The notes under the pieces are model-generated. The model was not told the origin of the DNA. It did no database searches and saw nothing but the letters and a program-made list of their open reading frames with translations. Shown here piece by piece: positions 1-11,965 of a stretch of DNA of 64,000 nt (position 1 is its first letter; each line of letters opens with the position of its first letter). This DNA comes from Marasmius tenuissimus (Eukaryota > Basidiomycota > Agaricomycetes > Agaricales > Marasmiaceae). Position numbers and translations under genes: made by a program. The DNA is taken from assembly GCA_029532415.1 (NCBI GenBank), contig JAQOTA010000034.1, forward strand, positions 62,001 through 126,000, read 5' to 3'.

Positions 1-2787
1 ATCAGAATAGCACGACACGACGATTAGCCCGTGAACGGCCACTTACCTCGATCCACCCAAGGAGATTTGTCTTGCCTTTCTCGCCATTTGAAGGACCGAC
101 CTCCATCAACAGACAACCCTTTGCGAGAATGAAGAACGTCTGACAGAGCGAGAATAGCTCCGTGTCAGGCCGACAGTGCTTCAGAAGCGAGGTCAGCGCC
201 AAGTTCTGGAACGTACACTCCAACTCATCCGTTGTTTTGTGGTCATTTTTCCCACTCAGCGCGAGCTCCTCGAAAAGCGAAACAAACGCCTTCACCAGAC
301 GCAAACACGCCTCCTGGTATGCGATGTGCCATGGGTCGTCTGACTGGTTCCCTCCGGAGAGGTCACAGTGACAATCCGTGAGGTGCAGAACTTGACCGGA
401 ATTGGGCCGCGAGGCGTTTAGCCTTGTGTTGCGTGGACATCGTGTAGCACGGTCAACAACCCAATATAGGACGTCGTCCTGCAGAGGTACACCTGGTGGC
501 CACTCGAGGTGAAAACATCGGGGGTAGCTTTCGAACTTGTAAACGAGCCCCTCCACGAGATCGGCTACGTCCAAATCTTCTGCCGTTCCCCGAATTGGAG
601 GGTCGCCGTCGGCGACGTTGTGAAGACGTTGATCACCCCCGGGACGAAGATATCGCACAATCCTGGACTGCAGACTTGTGCCGGCTTTCGCACGATCCCG
701 GGCTTCTTTCTTCTCGTTTTCGGTGATACCATGGCCGTAATGATGTTGATGATAAAGAAGCTAGAACATGCAAGCGATCAGAACGAGGAAAAAGAAATGG
801 TAAGACAAACTCATACTCACATATTTCTTTACCCACGGTATTAGGCTATGGAACATTCCTTCCCAAGAAGCTCCCTTATCCACCAAATAAGCAGAAGCGA
901 GGTCGACGTTCCACAAGTCATTCAATAGCTCCCGAGTTGGTTTAATCGACGTACAGAGGTCGATCCACTTGGTGAAATAGCTGGTGTCCTCGCCATACAG
1001 AGGGTTAGAGCTTCGAAAGGCCATTCAACATCTGAGAAGGAGTCAATAGAGAATCAATAGTCCCTTACCTGTAAGTCCTCACTTTTTCCGTCGTGAGGTT
1101 CTGAAGCCACTGTCGTGCGAGGACCTGTGTCTGGGTACTCGTGTCGATGTGGAACTTATGGGACCTACTCGCGTCAATCAGATAGTCCCTAAACGAATTG
1201 TGGAAGGGATAAATTGCATCTCCCGATCCACCAATATCTAGGACTGAGTACATCGGTCGCAATGTCAACGTCACTTGGCCAGGGGACAACCCCAATAGCA
1301 GCTCAATATGGGCGGGCGTCGGTTCCAGGTACGCCGGGAGTATAATGATAGCCGAAAGGATGGGAAGGATCTCCTCATAGTCCGGATTGACGGAGAGTAT
1401 GTGGTCGTAAAGTGCATCGAGCTCTTGGTACGGCGAGGCTCCCGGTCGACGAGGCGGAGTGTTTCTGAGAATGACTTGGAGCTGTTCGATCGGATGCCTG
1501 AACCCAAATTTGATGAATTTGACAGCAGTCGCCGCATAGACGAACTGGCCACAGCTCAGGTCGACCAAATCTTCGAGATCGGCCTCTGACGGCCATGGAT
1601 TCGGAAATCGTACACCCTTGTACTTGGGGTTGTTCACCATCGCCTGGAAGTGGTGGATATAATACTGCCTGATGTCTGCCTTGGGCCTGAACGAATCATC
1701 CAACACTACGACCTTGGAAATCTGACGGAGAGGCCGAGCTGCAAAAACCTCCTGAAGCCAAGCTTCCGGACGGCTGCAGATCAAGAAACGCAAAGGGAAA
1801 TCGGGTGAGCGTCGAAACGCAGATTCGATGGTGGAGATGATGCGTAACTGGGTGTCTTCATCGCTACATTCGTCTAGCCCGTCTATGATGACTAGGCCTG
1901 ACTTTTCCGTCTGAGCGGAGGAATGTGAGGGTATGACTGCCAGGAGTACAGCTACTATTGGCAGAGACATCGCCAAGACGCAAAGGGTTGCTGTCAGGGA
2001 AGACCTACGAGCCGCGGCAGGCAAAACGCAGGCCAATGTGGCCAAAATGCAGGTAATGGCATGTAGCCTGGGTCGGCCGCCCAAAAGAGTTGGCCCGGAC
2101 CACGATCCCGGTACACCTCTCGACCGTCTCCGATGTTTTGATAGCTTCCAGGATGGCTTTCGGGTTGAGTGGTCTAGAAAGGGCTGCAATACGAGCTCAC
2201 GGAATTGCACCTCCATTCGGGCACCCAGTATAGCTGGGTCGTCTGAGATCCTTTGGTTGATGGAAGTTTGTAGGGACGGAAACCTCACTACGAGATCTCG
2301 CGAAATGGAGAGCACGAGAGCCGAAGGATTGTTACGCCTCGAGTCGGATCGAAAGAAGAAAAAGGAAGAGATGAGGTTGTCTTCCTCGCAAGATTTGGCA
2401 ACGGACATGGCAATGGCGGTTTTTCCGACACCGGTAGCTCCGGTGAGCCAGAAGATAGGGCTTTCTCGCTGTCTGGATGTCCTCCAATTACCAATCACTC
2501 CGAGAGCCCTCACGCGCGTTCCTTCCAGACACTCCCCTCGTCCGAATTGCTGCTCCGCGGTGTGCGAAGCCCCAACGTCACCAACTGCTTCCCAGAGGGT
2601 TTTGTGTGCTGTTTTGACAGGGTTAGGGTCGTCTTCGAGATTGATGATGGAGAACCAGCGACTTACGATGAGAGGCCGCTGTATTGAAGCTGTTCACGAA
2701 ATGGTTGTTCTGGGTGCCCACAACGTTGCTGGTGTTTTGGGTGCCCGACCCAGAGTTGATGTTTGTTGTCACTGTGCTCCTTCCCAT
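1..2787 (-). CDS. NLR-like NACHT NTPase (NLR-A), 3' end beyond window
   Basis: STAND-class NTPase of the agaricomycete NLR type, expected to act as a nucleotide-dependent switch in self/non-self or stress sensing (family knowledge). Start ATG at 2785-2787. Exons about 2787-2667, 2608-1069, 1010-821 and 667-47; a GTAAGT donor at 41-46 shows that a last short exon lies outside the window. Order of parts: a Thr/Asn/Gly-rich N-terminus with TQN repeats, a VGASHTAEQQ linker, Walker A GATGVGKTAIA (about 2420-2455), Walker B VIIDGLDECSDED (about 1868-1893), FLICSRPEAW, a winged-helix-like segment, then a Cys-containing C-terminal module ending in WIE. No WD40, TPR or ankyrin repeats are seen. Odd: about 90 extra residues, rich in hydrophobic stretches, sit between Walker A and Walker B and are absent from NLR-C and NLR-D. 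They read through in frame but could hide an intron. Confidence 0.82.
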
Positions 2788-3998
2788 TAGTAGGCTGTCG
2801 AGGGGGGCCAAAGAGGCAGGTATTTTCGGTCGTTTAAGGGGCGTAAGTGTGCCAGGATGATGGCTATAGAAGATAGATGGCAGGAGGAAGTTGTTCGATG
2901 TTGGGAGGAAGAGGAAGAGATGTGGGCAGAATGTAAGAATGACTGTGTGTTATAAATGACAGAAGAAAACTGTTCGGAACTGAGAAGAGGTGGGAGCGGC
3001 TCGTGGAGTCGCTGCCTCCGGCGGCGTAAGCTGTAGACGGCGACGAGTCAATCTGCAAAGATCACGAGAACCCCGTGAGCAGGCTAGTGGTGTCAACAGC
3101 ACTTGAATCGGTATTTTTGACACGATGGGGTACTGAAAAAATCGTTGAACAAAGAAGAACTCTGCTCTTCTATGCTCGAGAACGAGAAGGTCGAGAATGG
3201 GAGGTCCCGTAACGAAAGAGGAAAGACGGAAGGGTATCAGAGGCTCACAAGCAACACACGAGAGGTGTGCATCGGTGTTGAGGTGGATGCTAGTAGATTG
3301 AATTTATGAATAGATCAATAAGGAAGATGCTAGGTCATGGAATATGGAGCCGAGTGCACAGCGTCATATCCCCCTTTTAGCCACTAGTTGATGGGCGCGA
3401 CTTCCAGTCTAATCTGATTTTGGGGAGTTCTGTTGAGTCTGCTGCCAAGAAACTAGATTCGGGAGGCTAGGTGGTGGGATAGTGGCTGATGATGATGAAC
3501 ATTGAGCCTTCAGTGTTGACCCAGAACTGGTGACTTCCAGCGCTATGAAAGGCATCTGTTGGTAAAACTTGCCCAGCGAGTGAAATGTGCCAGTTGAGAG
3601 ATTAGCATTGTCTGCTTCTATTACTTACACGCTGGTGAGAAGCTGCTCGAAGTTTCTTTCAGCGATAGTGGTCGATTGCGCGCAAGGTGGCTGGTGGGCG
3701 CTAGTTTGATTTCTTCACCCCGGATGAGTCATCACGACGCCCACAACTTGTCTGACTCCATGTGCCTGAGCCGCGATTACGGCAACTTGAACATAAACTT
3801 CCCGTATCAATATTCCTCCCATTCCTCATCGTCGTTGTCATCGGCCTCGTGCGCAGGTAACTAAATTAGGAGCTCCAGTTGTGCGAATATCCTGTCGTAC
3901 GTACGGTGACAAAGCCGCTCGGGCGATTTGGATTGTGTTTCGGAAACACGATGTTCACGCGTAGTACATTTCGGAATCATAATACTGGGTTTTGCATC
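2788..3998. other. intergenic, 5' flank of NLR-A
   Basis: No ORF with recognisable similarity. It contains the divergent upstream region of NLR-A. Short ORFs here have low-complexity Ser/Pro/Leu composition and no splice-supported extension. Confidence 0.6.
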
Positions 3999-4573
3999 AT
4001 AGCGTGAACATGCGAAAAAAAAAATCGCCTTACGTGACCCGGTCCGACACCTCCAGCCGCTGTGGCAACACGGAGATTTGACCTCCCACTAGGAAAAAAA
4101 TACCACGTTATATGCCTTTTGCCCAACCCGAAAATGCAAAAAACATTCTAAATACTTGCTATAGCGAAAATGCAGCGAAAAGTTGGCGTAATCAATTGCA
4201 CATTTTAAATTTTGCCTGAATATCCACAAAATCAAATATTTAGACTGTTGATTCTATTTTCGAGCTTCGAAGAACGCATCCAACGTGGTATCTTTTTCCT
4301 AGTGTCCGTCGGGATATCCCGCAGTGGCTTTGACCTTCTCTGACTGGAATGTGTGCCATTGAAGCCCACAGGTATGATTATCTATCCTCTTCTGGGATGT
4401 CTCAACTGGTTCAGGCTTGCCTGGAGTCATTATTGTGGATGGAAGTCAGAAAGCTCGCTCGGAGCTCAATCTTGCAGGTCTCTCAAACCAACGGCAGTCT
4501 ATACTGCCCCACCGGCAGTATGAGCGCTCCGAGGAGCCCGACGTGAAATAAAAAAATCGCGTGTTCACGCTAT
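3999..4573. repeat. 575-bp inverted-repeat element, host of the CACTA MITE
   Basis: A 17-bp inverted repeat bounds the unit: the left copy at 3999-4015 (ATAGCGTGAACATGCGA) matches the reverse complement of 4557-4573 with one mismatch. The left end also forms a short hairpin with 3951-3960 (ATGTTCACGC against GCGTGAACAT at 4002-4011). An A-run follows the left copy. No coding potential. Either a decayed MITE-like element or a fold-back repeat; superfamily unknown. Confidence 0.5.
4087..4304. mobile_element. CACTA-type MITE (218 bp)
   Basis: Terminal inverted repeats of 23 bp at 4087-4109 and 4282-4304 begin CACTAGGAAAAA and differ at one position. The trinucleotide TCC flanks both sides (4084-4086 and 4305-4307), matching the 3-bp target duplication of CACTA/EnSpm (CMC) transposons. 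The interior is AT-rich and non-coding, so this is a non-autonomous derivative that needs a transposase from elsewhere. It lies inside the larger inverted repeat at 3999-4573, so it is a nested insertion. Confidence 0.8.
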
Positions 4574-5650
4574 TATCACTGGGCTTAGCATAAGTGGTGG
4601 AACAAAGGCAAGAGTTATTCCATACCGAAAATGGACAGAAACGGAATAGAAAGGCCAGGTTTGGACTTTCTATCAAATTTCTTTCTCATATGGACCAAAT
4701 TTTATTCAAATATCTCTCGTGTGGGTCACGAGAATCACGGTAAATTCTTCCCGTATTAGTTTTCACATCAATTTTGGATTTCTCCCTGAACTTATGGGTT
4801 CTTGCACCCAGTGTATGCAAAACCCAGTAAGTACCATTACACCGAGAACTACAACCGATGACATCCGCCATCCACCTAATTCTCATCTATCTCTTCCCTT
4901 TCCTCCTTATGGATAATGGCATCAATGCGTCTACATCATTGCTTCACGTTGAGGCACTCGCCGGAGTCATACTATCAACCAAATTACCAATACGTGGTTG
5001 ACCTTCCTCTACGCGACTGGGTATAACTAGCTTCGCCGGCGATTATAACTTGAAGAACAATGAGGCAGCATATATGCCCGATGAAGGTGATGACATTGGT
5101 ACCGGCTGAATTATGCCTGAGAGCTGGTTCAGGAGATGGGGTGAGCTGGATGGATAGTTTCAGTGGCGATAGATTAGAAAATATGATCTTCTGCACGGAG
5201 AAAGGCTTGCTGCGGGTGTTTGATCAACATCAACGGGATTCCTCTATCATTCCATGGATTCGGGTTAGGAACTGGTGTTGGAAGATATCTTTCCGACTAC
5301 ATTGTGTTCTCCCGATCATCTCTGTGTTCCTTCTCATCCGCCAAGCAGTCCAATTGGAGGCCACAACTTCTCAAGAGTCATCATACACCAGCGCCGATCT
5401 GTACAGAAAATTTCATTTGTGATCTCAGAAGCCCGTCCTCAGGGGCAGCGACCTGTGGTCAACGATCAGAGCCTCGACTAAGATGTATCATCTTCCAACA
5501 CCTCTCGCAATTGCATTCATCCACTTTTCACGCCCTTCCTACAACACGTGCATATTGAGTCGAGCCCAATATCGTATTTCACTTTCCAGCAGGCATGGCC
5601 TCACGACAACGCGAGCACCAGAATAGTGACACTGGGGATAGCTAGTTGGG
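4574..5650. other. intergenic, no gene recognised
   Basis: Only short unsupported ORFs on both strands. None shows a family motif or a consistent exon series. Confidence 0.5.
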
Positions 5651-6037
5651 TCAGATTTTGGGGAAGCAGATTTCGCAGAGCAGTTCGTCACAACACTTGT
5701 TAACGGTGTGGTCGGCGCCATATAGTCCAGTCTGGATTTCGCAAACCTTTGGCTTGTGAGGCGGTAAGTTCGTAGCTCGACTCGGCCGCAACAGCCCCTC
5801 AAACTCACGTCTCAGACTCGAAAAATTCGACGTGATCGTCTCACGCCAAATGCAATGCATAGTGATGCTCGAGAAGTTCAGGACAAGGAGGAGAGACCGT
5901 TTCCGAGGGCAGCAAGAAAAGCAAGTCATAAAAGCAACGATACGGTAGTCATGAAATTGGGAAGTATGGCAGCTGAGGATGAGAACCCATAGATGAAAAG
6001 AAATGGTTGAGTTGGTGGAATAGACGACGGAATCCAT
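5651..6037 (-). pseudogene. possible remnant of a Cys-rich (RING-like) protein
   Basis: An open frame ends in a cysteine cluster (KVCEIQTGLYGAD, then CCDELLCEICF). This resembles the CCDxxxCxxCF part of the RING-like motif in Sip5-type fungal proteins, but the first CxxC pair expected before it is not present. The N-terminal part is hydrophobic and has no recognisable similarity. Could be a broken exon or a chance ORF. Confidence 0.2.
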
Positions 6038-6131
6038 AACAAATACCGGGGGAGAGTGAGCAAACGTTCAGTTACCGGAAGGAAAATCGAAAGTCTCGGA
6101 CCCTTGTGTTGTCCTCATCATCGAAACAGAG

Positions 6132-7955
6132 TTAGTTTTCCTCGTCCAGCAAGGTTCCACTGTCATCTTCGCTATCGTTGGACGCGAGAGTTTCTGTATC
6201 GTCCTCGATCTCAGCAGCTCGGCCTTCTGAAGTTTCGTCGTCATTTTCTGAATCGGACACGAGAGTCTCTGTGTCATCCTCCACACCTATTTCGTCAACC
6301 CGGCTCTCCAAAACTATTCGATCATTGGGCCGATGCCGTTTCGATACAGATTGGGACTCCTCCAGAAGCAAGGGTGCCTTTCGAACTGTTTTACTAGGCC
6401 GCCGCATGGAAAATAGGTCGTCACCAGGGAGGAGTAAACGTCGCTCAGAGCGAACCGTGCCATCCATTCGCCTGGTGGGAATTAAGGTATCGTTTCTATT
6501 CGCGAACAGTAATTTGTGGACCTCAAATCCCATTGCAGGGTTTCGAAGAGGACGCTCCGCGCCCCACTGAGCGTATTGGAGGAGTAGTGGATCGTCGTTT
6601 CGATAGCGATCCTCACCCGGGTTGTAGTCGTTCGACAAGCACTCGAACACCCGTTTCATTGTCCTCCAGGCTCTCTCCTCGAACTCGTCCTCCTCTGGTG
6701 TGCTGGGACCCTGGAACATATCGAAACCCCAGAGATGGTGATATACTCGGAGTTTGCCGTCCTGAACCCAGTGGTCGGAAGCATAAGGATAACGAAGGTA
6801 GAGACGACGCGCGCGGCTTCTGTCATGAAGCTGTGATAGGGAATGGTAGAACTGTCGGAGAGACGCATCAGGGGTCAACAATCATGATTATAAAAGATGA
6901 TCCGTCATCAAACAACGCACCAATCGCTTATCCGCATATTGAAGTGGACGGCCAGATTGCCGTTCGTACGCTATCCCGATAATGTCGTCTCCACGGAGAA
7001 TGTGTGCTACCGGTCTGTAACACAAGTCGAGCTCACTGAGCTCCTTCACAATTTTTGTCATTTGTTCCATCTTTTTGAAGGTTAGAACGTCCCACGCGAT
7101 ATCGACGTCTTGAAGTTGAAGCGCTGGTCATTCCCGGTGTCACTCGATTGAGAACACATTACACTCACCCACTTCCGTTCCATCTAGCAAGCATAAACAT
7201 CTACCCGTGCCGACCCATCTGATGAGCTGTAACTGGCTTTCCCGGACTTTCCGGAGCCAAAGAGGAGCTTTGATTTTATACATGGTCCAGCTCTCCTTCT
7301 TTGGCGCAAGGTGTAACTCCTCTGTCTTTTCATCCTGCTGGAGGACGAACCATTTGTAGCGTTTGAAAGGCTGTCTCTTGATTTGCCCCAACTAAAAGGG
7401 CATAAGCAATTGGAGGAGGAAATCTCTCAGACTGGTTGTATATTCACCATAGCCCCCAAGTGCCTATGTCGAACCCCGTCATGTGCAGTGATAAGGTTAT
7501 TGTGGTCGATATATGTAGCTCCAAGTTGAGGAGCCTGAACCACAAAGATTTCACCGTCCAAATAGAGCAAATAGAACGACCCTTCCCGGGGTTCAAGCCA
7601 GTAACTGAAATCTGGATCATCGTCAGTAATTCCTCGCCCACACGCATAGAGACACTGCTCGCTGTTACCCACCGATGTCCAAGAGAGTGTTCTGGGGAAG
7701 TTGGCACAGGGACGTGTCCATCGATGTAGGTTGGCGGGGGTGTAGATCCCCAAAACCGCTACCCAGACCCAAATATATTGGGTGTAGGTGAGACTTCAGC
7801 TCGACGGACGAGCAATGCTGTGAAATGCCAGCCTCTCACCGTCCCACGCATGGGTCCAGTTCGTTTGATCATCTGGAATGGTATCGATGGTTTCGACAAT
7901 TCCATGGGTCAAGGTTACCGAAAGGCGAAAATGATCAGCACTAGCCCACACGTCT
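6132..7955 (-). CDS. multi-exon kinase-like (probably pseudokinase) protein with acidic tail
   Basis: Five exons fit one frame: about 7955-7840, 7758-7448, 7391-7169, 7108-6921 and 6851-6132. All four joins keep phase. The true 5' end is uncertain, because the frame has a stop just upstream of the first exon and another exon may precede it. The central part (IIGIAYERQSGRPLQYADK, a histidine/arginine region, then VQDGKLRVYHHLWGFD) has the spacing of the E-helix, catalytic loop and DFG region of the protein-kinase fold, but no HRD or DFG residues are visible, so catalysis is doubtful. The C-terminal ~50 residues are strongly acidic with two EDDTETL repeats, preceded by a basic KRHRP stretch. 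Family not identified with confidence. Confidence 0.55.
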
Positions 7956-9892
7956 CGATGGACTCATAATTGAAACGCCCTGCTGCTTCCCGTCGAGTGA
8001 TTTGCTCGATTGTTCACACCGTTTACATGTGTCCTGCTACTGGCCTACAGTGGCTGGGTTCAACTCTATTCCTTTCCGGCGTGTCGTCTCAGTACTTGGT
8101 CATATCGATGGGAGATGAAAACACGGTGCGACCCAACCAATATCCCATGTTAGGTGGATCAGACTAGTCGCACTGAGTTCGAAGCACTATCACTAAATGC
8201 TGTCAAAAACGAGCTCAGCAGATCGACAGGTCCCATGGACTCACCAATGGAAGGTAATACATCAGGCCACACTGATCCCGCGGAATAACGCAAGGCCATG
8301 AAAAATCACCTCGTTGCCAGTGGGACTGGAGGTATCACAGTAATGATGGTGGCGAGAGCGAGAGTCCAGGGCGATTATCATATCCGCTGTTTGTGCTTTA
8401 GCGCCGACGACAGGCAGAAACCACGCCGGTTCCCTGTCCTCCTTCCCTATTCCCCTACTCGATTTATGTAGTTCCCGACAGACCGCGAAACCTCTCAATC
8501 TCAATCTGAGGGCAGGAATGGTGGAAGTTCATTGGCATCGAGCGACTCTCGAAATCTTGGTGGGTTAGTTGTGGTGCCGAACATTGATGTCTAGAACCGA
8601 GAAGTGGAGGCGTCGACGCCCTCCCGAGATCTGCTGGACTCACGACGATGAGGGGAAAAGATGGAATGGTTCTCGAGCCAGAATCTCACGAGTCGCGACC
8701 CACCACTCACCCTCCGTATGTATTTTTACCTGTGCCGTATTGCCGTGGTTTGATTGAGAATTATGCAGAGTTCCAAGGAACTCGCTCGGCCCTCCGAGAC
8801 TCTAACCCTCAACCTTTGTCAGATACAGTCCTAGTATACATATGGCCTTGGACTTTTTGCACTGGGCTTCGTTCCAATCACGAGCCATGGTTCGTCAATT
8901 GGTTGACCCAGCGTTCGTACAGGTTCAGAGTCAGAGTCGTAGTCAGAGTCCTATAGTCGGAGGGGGGGTCGACAGGATAGCAACGACGACTGTCGTCTGA
9001 TGTACATCTTGGAAGCCGTGCATCTGACGACGAGTTGCAGTTGATGTTGATGGGGGTAGGACGCAAAGCTTTGGATCTTGGATTGAATGCCGTCTCCTGA
9101 AGCCATAGAGATGTGAGTCGTGACCACGACCCTGGGGACGAATTTCAAACCCGATCATCCCTTGCAGACTCTCACGAACCCGTCCGAATCGACGACCTTC
9201 GTCGTTTGTTTCCACTTGAACCGGTCCGTGGACGACATGTTCTTCAGCCCCCTGTGCACGGTTTGCGGGAGACTGAAGTAGATATTTGAAGCGCGTTATC
9301 ATCAGGAATGAAACCAGCGAAGGTGACTGCACTGTGAGGATATCGATGGATCGTCCGGCCACTGGAGCCCAAGCTGTAGGTTTTAGACTAATCGTCGTAT
9401 CAGTGATCACAGCAAAGGAAAAGTGAGGCTGGTGCGAGTCACCACTGCTTCTTGGGCGGCGAGCCTCGGTGGTACCGGGGAGCCCGGGGAGCCCGGGCGC
9501 GTTCATATGATCCTTCTCCCCGGGTGGAACAGATTCCAAACGACCGACTAGCGAGCTTTATCACCATTATATCCTCCCCATTGGCCCAAGTATCCACGGT
9601 CCGAGTCCCCTTTTTAGAAGTTGAGAGGTGGGCGTGCCAATATCAATACTAGCTTGCTTTTGAATCGCCGCAGTAGCGAAATGAGAGGCCGGCGAATACG
9701 CGCGTACAACCGCAATACGAGTCCGAGTATCTCCTTCCGAGTCAACGTGATTCTCTCCTTCATCCAGATAGCTAGCTACCGATTATGAGAACGCCACGAA
9801 CTGATGATAGAATCAGGTCTAATCCGATCCAACCAAGCAGCAACGAGCTGAAGAGACCCCATCCATCGTTCAAGACGCTGACCGTCGATGCC
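7956..9892. other. no confident gene; weak ORFs only
   Basis: The longest frame is on the minus strand at 8943-9539 (about 198 codons). It has no recognised domain, and a GC-rich direct repeat (gagcccggggagcccggg, near 9480) lies in it. A short TCAGAG/GTAGTCAGAGTCC simple repeat lies at 8925-8952. A minus-strand fragment at 8262-8504 is also unassigned. A rapidly evolving gene cannot be excluded. Confidence 0.35.
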
Positions 9893-10680
9893 ACGGAGAG
9901 AGAGACATAATCAGCGAGAAAGAGAAAGTTCCGAGACCAAGCATCCAGCAAGTCGTCGGAAAGGTCAAGGAGAATACTAGAACAAAAAATGACCCAGTGA
10001 GTCAAAACAATCCCTCCGCAGCATGTGACGGTCGATTAGGGGTTAGAGTTCCGAGTGGACAGAGCAGTGCTGAGAGAATCGGTTTGAGGAAAAGAATCTG
10101 CACACCAACTCGTCGTGTAGGCCTACTATTCCATTCCTCGCATCCCACCGTCCCGGTCCTTTTGAGCAGTCCAGGCGATGATGGGGGTATCTGGGTTGTT
10201 GAAAGCCAGGTCGAGTGAGAGAGAGAAATAAGGAATCTTTGGTTTTGTTGGCGTTGTTTTGTCCCCCCATCCATCCATCCTTCCCATGTCACGGAGAGAG
10301 AGATAAGCAGCGAGAAAAATCGAGCATTGAGCAGGTCGGAAAGGTCAAGGAAATACCAGAAAAAAAAGGGCCGATGAGTCAAAACAATCGCTCCGCAGCA
10401 TGTGGTGGTCGATTAGGGGTCAGTTCCGAGCAACCACGCCAAGACGGGACAGAGAAACTTGAGAGCACGGCCGAGAGAATCATTTTGAGAAAAAGAAGGA
10501 AGAATGAGGACGTTGAATGCCGCTATGTCGTCCTGGATGGTACTATATTCTGCGCGACCAAGTCGTATATCCTTGCATTGTCGTCCAGGCATTCCATTTC
10601 TCGCATCCCACTCAGCCCTGTCGATCCTTCTGAGAGTCTTTTGAGATATCTGAGGTGTTGAAAGCCGATTCGAACGAAAG
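9893..10680 (+). repeat. two-unit tandem direct repeat (~400 bp each), decayed
   Basis: Unit 1 (about 9893-10290) and unit 2 (about 10290-10680) share successive blocks: acggagagagagat, a cggaaaggtcaagga block, gagtcaaaacaatc.ctccgcagcatgtg, cggtcgattagggg, cgagagaatc..tttgaggaaaagaa, and ccattcctcgcatccca. Neither unit has a continuous ORF. The gtcgattaggggt block resembles the 5' half of the nearby tRNA-His genes, so the units may carry degenerate tRNA fragments; this is weak. Confidence 0.6.
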
Positions 10681-11178
10681 AGAAATGAAGGCTTTTCAGA
10701 AGCGAGTCTGAGACCAGGGACCGGGACGATCCACGATGTCGAAGTCAGTTTTTGAGGGCGACTTACAAATTGCGACTCAATGTATGCTCCTCTTCCTTGC
10801 CAAAGTCAACCAGTCGAGAGAATTGCCAAACCCCAGCCTTTCCGTCTCATCGTCCAAACACTCCCGCCGACCCAGTCCCACCAGTCCTGTCCCCAACGAT
10901 CCTCCCCATGCCGATCTGAAGCGGAGAGAGAGACGACCATATAAAAGAAAAAAGAACAAGGAAAAATCCGAGAAAAAAAATAATTCCAGCTTGAGCGAGG
11001 AGTCGAGAATCGAGAAAGCAGCGACGGCGACGACGACGACCGGTGAAAAAGTCTGACAGTGAAGGAAAAGGAAAATACCGGAACAAAAAGCCCAAGGTCA
11101 AAGCTGGCCCCACCCCCCAAAAGATGATCTTGAGCCTCCTCCCCTCAGTGATGCGCAATGCTCGTCCAATTTTGAATG
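10681..11178. repeat. third, more diverged copy leading into a tRNA gene
   Basis: Blocks such as gcggagagagagacga and gaaaataccggaacaaaaag repeat those of the two upstream units. The segment ends at the tRNA-His gene. Low-complexity A/G-rich sequence; no gene recognised. Confidence 0.4.
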
Positions 11179-11277
11179 GTCCTGGTCGATTAGTGGTCAA
11201 ATCATCTCGTTGTGGTGTCAACGGCGCCGAGATCTTTCACAACCGAGAAGCCGAGGGCTCGACTCCCTCCCGGGACA
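11179..11277 (+). tRNA. tRNA-His (GTG), intron-containing, copy 1
   Basis: The acceptor stem GTCCTGG pairs with CCGGGAC at 11270-11276. The D stem is GATT/AATC, the anticodon stem TCTCG/CGAGA, and the T arm GAGGG-CTCGACT-CCCTC. Anticodon GTG is at 11212-11214. Removing an intron of about 27 nt after position 37 gives the loop TTGTGGC, the loop of yeast tRNA-His. Relative to the three minus-strand copies the acceptor pair T4-A69 is changed to C4-G69, a compensatory change that supports function. The discriminator is A. Confidence 0.8.
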
Positions 11278-11965
11278 CTAAGTCCACGGTTCTTTAGCTG
11301 TTCTTTTTTCTTTGAAGTACTTCCTAAGATTACCCCCCCCCTTCTTTCATTCTACGTTCGCGTTCTCACTCATCGAAACAGAAGAGATAAAAGTACAACT
11401 TTGAACTTGGTATTCACATATTTCGGTATATACAGGACAGGACATGAAGATGGTCATAAATCATAAAACGAGAGCGGGATATCAGCAAAGAAACCATATG
11501 GACCAGAGAACCAAGGAAGGGGATGGATGGAGTAAGGTGGATAGATGAAAGCGTGATATACAGGTAGCAGAATAGAAGAGAGAAAAATGCAACTTGCGAG
11601 ATGGAGATATGAGGTGTGGAGCGGAGGATAGTATACACTTGGGTCTGGAGCTAAAGCGGGGTTACGGGGGGAAGACGAGGATGGGGATGGAGGTTGCGGC
11701 GGACGGTGTTTCATGGGGAATAGTGGGTTGGATGGGGCTAGATCTCGTGCAGAGCTAGACATAGCTCGTATACGTCTGAGCGGGGCCAGGGCCCCGCGCT
11801 GAACTAAGCTGAACGCCAGCGACGAATAGCCAGCGAGCAAAGTAAGGCAAAACAAGCGATCGTCGTAAACCATGCAAAGTTCGTATGAACAAGGCAAACG
11901 AGCAACGAGCGAAACCCAAAACCGTCCAACCCAAACTCAGAAACCCGAACCCAGGAGAACCCAGA
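11278..11965. other. intergenic between tRNA-His and RING gene
   Basis: No gene seen. A GC-rich palindrome-like stretch (ggggccagggcccc) lies near 11781-11795. Confidence 0.5.

Noticed and set aside
1933..2790. 285-codon plus-strand ORF
   Set aside because: Antisense to the NACHT core of NLR-A; the long opposite frame is a by-product of its codon composition, and no motif is present.
8943..9539. 198-codon minus-strand ORF
   Set aside because: No family motif, GC-rich direct repeats inside, no splice partner; kept only as a note in the unassigned region.
10028..10050. Possible tRNA-His gene in repeat unit 1
   Set aside because: Only the D-arm-like block (gtcgattagggg) is present; no anticodon or T arm can be folded.
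11043..11297. 84-codon ORF
   Set aside because: Overlaps the tRNA-His gene at 11179-11277; not protein coding.
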